Source of the DNA: Rhodocyclales bacterium
GTDB taxonomy: Bacteria; Pseudomonadota; Gammaproteobacteria; Burkholderiales; Rhodocyclaceae
Assembly: GCA_028292505.1 (NCBI GenBank)
Contig: JAQGMF010000012.1
Location: 1 to 64,000 of the forward strand
Length of the DNA: 64,000 bases
Direction of reading: 5' to 3'
Shown here: positions 62,341-64,000 of the stretch, one piece after another
Layout: each line of letters opens with the position of its first letter
How positions within the stretch are numbered: the first letter of the stretch is position 1
The notes under the pieces: generated by a model
The model's database searches: none
Seen by the model: the letters and a program-made list of their open reading frames with translations, nothing else
Told to the model about the DNA's origin: nothing
Position numbers and translations under genes: made by a program

Positions 62341-62895
62341 ATGAATGACAAGGACGACACGGTGATCCGCATCATGCTGATCGATGACGAACGCAATGTG
62401 CTCTCGGCACTGTCGCGTCTGCTGCGACAGGACTGGGGCGATCGGGCGTTGATCGAGACACACAGCAATCCCGTGCATGCCATCGAGCAGGCCAAGACCC
62501 GATATTACGATGCCATAATGTCAGATTATCGCATGCCGGAAATGGATGGCATCGCACTGCTCACGCGGATTCGCGAACTGCAGCCGACGACGGCACGCAT
62601 CATTCTCTCCGCAAGCACCGACTTCGACGTGCTCATGGTGGCGATCAACGAAGTCGGCATCTCGCGTTTCCTGCCCAAACCCTGGGATGATGACGAAGTC
62701 ATCAAGGCCGTCCGCAACGCGGTGCAGGTCACCCACAAGACGCGCGATCTGGCGCGCCTCAACGGCGAACTCGACGATGATGCGGAAACGGCAATTCGCT
62801 CCCGGGCCGAACTGAAGCGGCTCGAAAAACTCGAGCCCGGCATCACGCAAGTGCGCTGGGGACCGAACGGCGAAGTGCTGCTGGACGAGGAATAA
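62341..62895 (+). CDS. REC-only response regulator
   Basis: 184 residues: receiver with LIDDERN, Asp62 in AIMSDYRMPEMDG and FLPKPWDDDEV, then a helical tail (ARLNGELDDDAETAIRSR) with no output domain. GGAG lies before ATG 62341. Same receiver subtype as the two regulators upstream. Confidence 0.9.
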   Translation: MNDKDDTVIRIMLIDDERNVLSALSRLLRQDWGDRALIETHSNPVHAIEQAKTRYYDAIMSDYRMPEMDGIALLTRIRELQPTTARIILSASTDFDVLMVAINEVGISRFLPKPWDDDEVIKAVRNAVQVTHKTRDLARLNGELDDDAETAIRSRAELKRLEKLEPGITQVRWGPNGEVLLDEE

Positions 62896-62905
62896 AGGCG
62901 GTAGG

Positions 62906-63322
62906 TTACTTTGCCGAATCCAGCTGCGATGGCGCAGCCACTTGAAATGCCTGCAGAACGGCGTCGACGACCCGGGCGGCATTGAACGGCTTCACCACGT
63001 AACCGCTCGCACCGGCCTGGATGGCCGCTTGCACGGTTTGCCGATCGGCCGAGCCCGTCACCATCAGCACACGGATGTCGGGCAGCTCGCTACGTATTTC
63101 CTTGAGCGCATCGACGCCATTGCTATTGGGCATCAGTACGTCCATGCAGACCAACTTCGGTTTGAGCTTACGGCAAGCCAGAATCGCCGTAGGTCCGTCT
63201 TTGGCCTCGCCAACCACCTCGGCACCTTCCTGACGCAGAATGCCACGCAGCATCGCGCGCGTCGTGTCGTTGTCGTCCACGACCAGGACAGTCAGATTTC
63301 TCAAAACTTGTTTGTCTGCCAT
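62906..63322 (-). CDS. CheY-like response regulator
   Basis: 138 residues, single receiver: TVLVVDDNDTTR, Asp61 in VCMDVLMPNSNG, VTGSADRQTV, YVVKPFNAARV. Different subtype from the KPWD receivers of the facing operon. Convergent with them, 10 bp apart. Confidence 0.9.
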   Translation of the reverse strand: MADKQVLRNLTVLVVDDNDTTRAMLRGILRQEGAEVVGEAKDGPTAILACRKLKPKLVCMDVLMPNSNGVDALKEIRSELPDIRVLMVTGSADRQTVQAAIQAGASGYVVKPFNAARVVDAVLQAFQVAAPSQLDSAK

Positions 63323-63471
63323 GTTGCCTCCGCTGTACCCGTCTACGGCCGATTCTTTGCCAACTCAACGGCGCGCTAGTGCCGCGACACGCAACGCCAC
63401 ATCGCCCTCCCGGTTCAAGGCATACGGCGTTTTTCTCAAGAATTCTATGGCGTGGGCATGCGATTGCAAAC

Positions 63472-64000
63472 TCATTGTAGATCGACTGTTTCTATCTCGG
63501 CCACGACGCGGTTGCGACCAGCATCTTTCGCAGCGTACAAGGCGTCATCCGCCGCCTTGAGAAGCGCCACGCTGCCAAGACCATCGCGATCTGGCACCCG
63601 GCAGGCTGCGCCCAGGCTCATCGTCACCAAGCCTTCCTTGCTGCCGCCGTGCGCGATGGCGAGCCGCTCGATATCACTGCGCATCGCCTCAGCCAGTTGC
63701 TGTGCGCCCTGCAGATCCGTGTCCGGCAAGATGACGGCGAACTCCTCGCCGCCATAGCGCGCAACCAGATCGGTCGGCCGCTTGAGGCGTGCCGCCAAAG
63801 TCTGCGCAACGGTGCGTAGACATTCATCGCCCATCTGATGGCCGTAAAAATCGTTGTACTGCTTAAAGAAATCGACATCGCACATCAGCAACGAGACCTC
63901 AGTTTCGTGCCGCGCACCACGCGCCCACTCACGCGCGAGAAATTCATCGAACTGGCGACGATTGGCGATACCCGTGAGGCCGTCGACCGCAGACAAACGC
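63472..64000 (-). CDS. GGDEF-domain diguanylate cyclase (5' partial)
   Basis: At least 174 residues, open to the right edge; the TTG at 63996 lies inside the usual linker (RLSAVDGLTGIANRRQFDEF), so the true start is outside. Active-site motif is RYGGEEFAVILPD. No RxxD inhibitory site is seen at the usual place. It would make cyclic-di-GMP, opposing the HD-GYP protein nearby. Confidence 0.93.
   Translation of the reverse strand, partial: RLSAVDGLTGIANRRQFDEFLAREWARGARHETEVSLLMCDVDFFKQYNDFYGHQMGDECLRTVAQTLAARLKRPTDLVARYGGEEFAVILPDTDLQGAQQLAEAMRSDIERLAIAHGGSKEGLVTMSLGAACRVPDRDGLGSVALLKAADDALYAAKDAGRNRVVAEIETVDLQ

Overview
The window reads as a chromosomal segment of a betaproteobacterium. Burkholderiales is the best guess, possibly near Oxalobacteraceae. 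This rests on gene neighbourhoods typical of that class (pmbA-darP-mogA; Rieske oxygenase / xseB-ispA-dxs-folE2; rplM-rpsI; gloB-methyltransferase-rnhA; a stand-alone infA beside a csp gene), on codon use and on high GC. No 16S rRNA gene is present, so the placement is an inference.

Layout. (1) 1-7.15 kb is the integrase-proximal end of a prophage or integrative element inserted at the 3' end of a tRNA-Ser(GGA) gene. It runs from a DUF6745-like gene built on 26 perfect-length 12-bp tandem repeats, through a tightly overlapping string of small phage-type genes (J-domain-like protein, ASCH-like protein, many orphans), to an excisionase-like gene and a tyrosine integrase. The far end lies outside the window. 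(2) 7.2-12.9 kb is an acetate block on the minus strand: acs, a CBS/DUF294 protein with an altered nucleotidyltransferase motif, and a VC_2705-type Na+/solute symporter. (3) 13.3-17.4 kb holds an ECF sigma/anti-sigma pair, a QseBC/PmrAB-like two-component system and a small exported protein. (4) 17.4-18.7 kb is a PA0069-family radical SAM gene behind a LexA operator that overlaps a sigma70 promoter. (5) 18.7-22.4 kb is a pqiA-pqiA-pqiB-pqiC lipid-transport operon. (6) 22.5-31 kb is metabolism and housekeeping: DAHP synthase, TMEM175-like protein, an orphan exported protein, pgi, glutamine amidotransferase, retropepsin-like protease, CoA Nudix hydrolase, CobD-like protein and miaA.

(7) 31-44 kb holds a TraB/GumN protein, an NMT1-type ABC transporter, an orphan TRAP binding protein, pmbA, darP, mogA, csp, infA, glk and a full TRAP transporter in the order P-M-Q. 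(8) 44-46.5 kb is a YfiR-like periplasmic protein coupled to a CHASE8-HAMP hybrid histidine kinase. (9) 46.7-53 kb is isoprenoid and folate synthesis (Rieske oxygenase, xseB, ispA, dxs, folE2, the last behind an IscR-like palindrome) and rplM-rpsI. (10) 53.0-54.2 kb has no convincing gene. (11) 54.2-57 kb holds lexA with its own LexA box, rnhA, a methyltransferase and gloB. (12) 57-64 kb is a dense signalling cluster: REC-PAS regulator, HDOD protein, PAS histidine kinase, REC-HD-GYP phosphodiesterase, REC-only regulator, two tiny orphan proteins, a CheY-like protein and a GGDEF protein cut by the window edge.

The most useful leads are the DUF6745 repeat gene in the mobile element, the paired LexA operators (lexA and the radical SAM gene), the IscR-like operator before folE2, the YfiR/CHASE8 kinase module, the altered DUF294 motif and the signalling cluster with three look-alike receiver domains.
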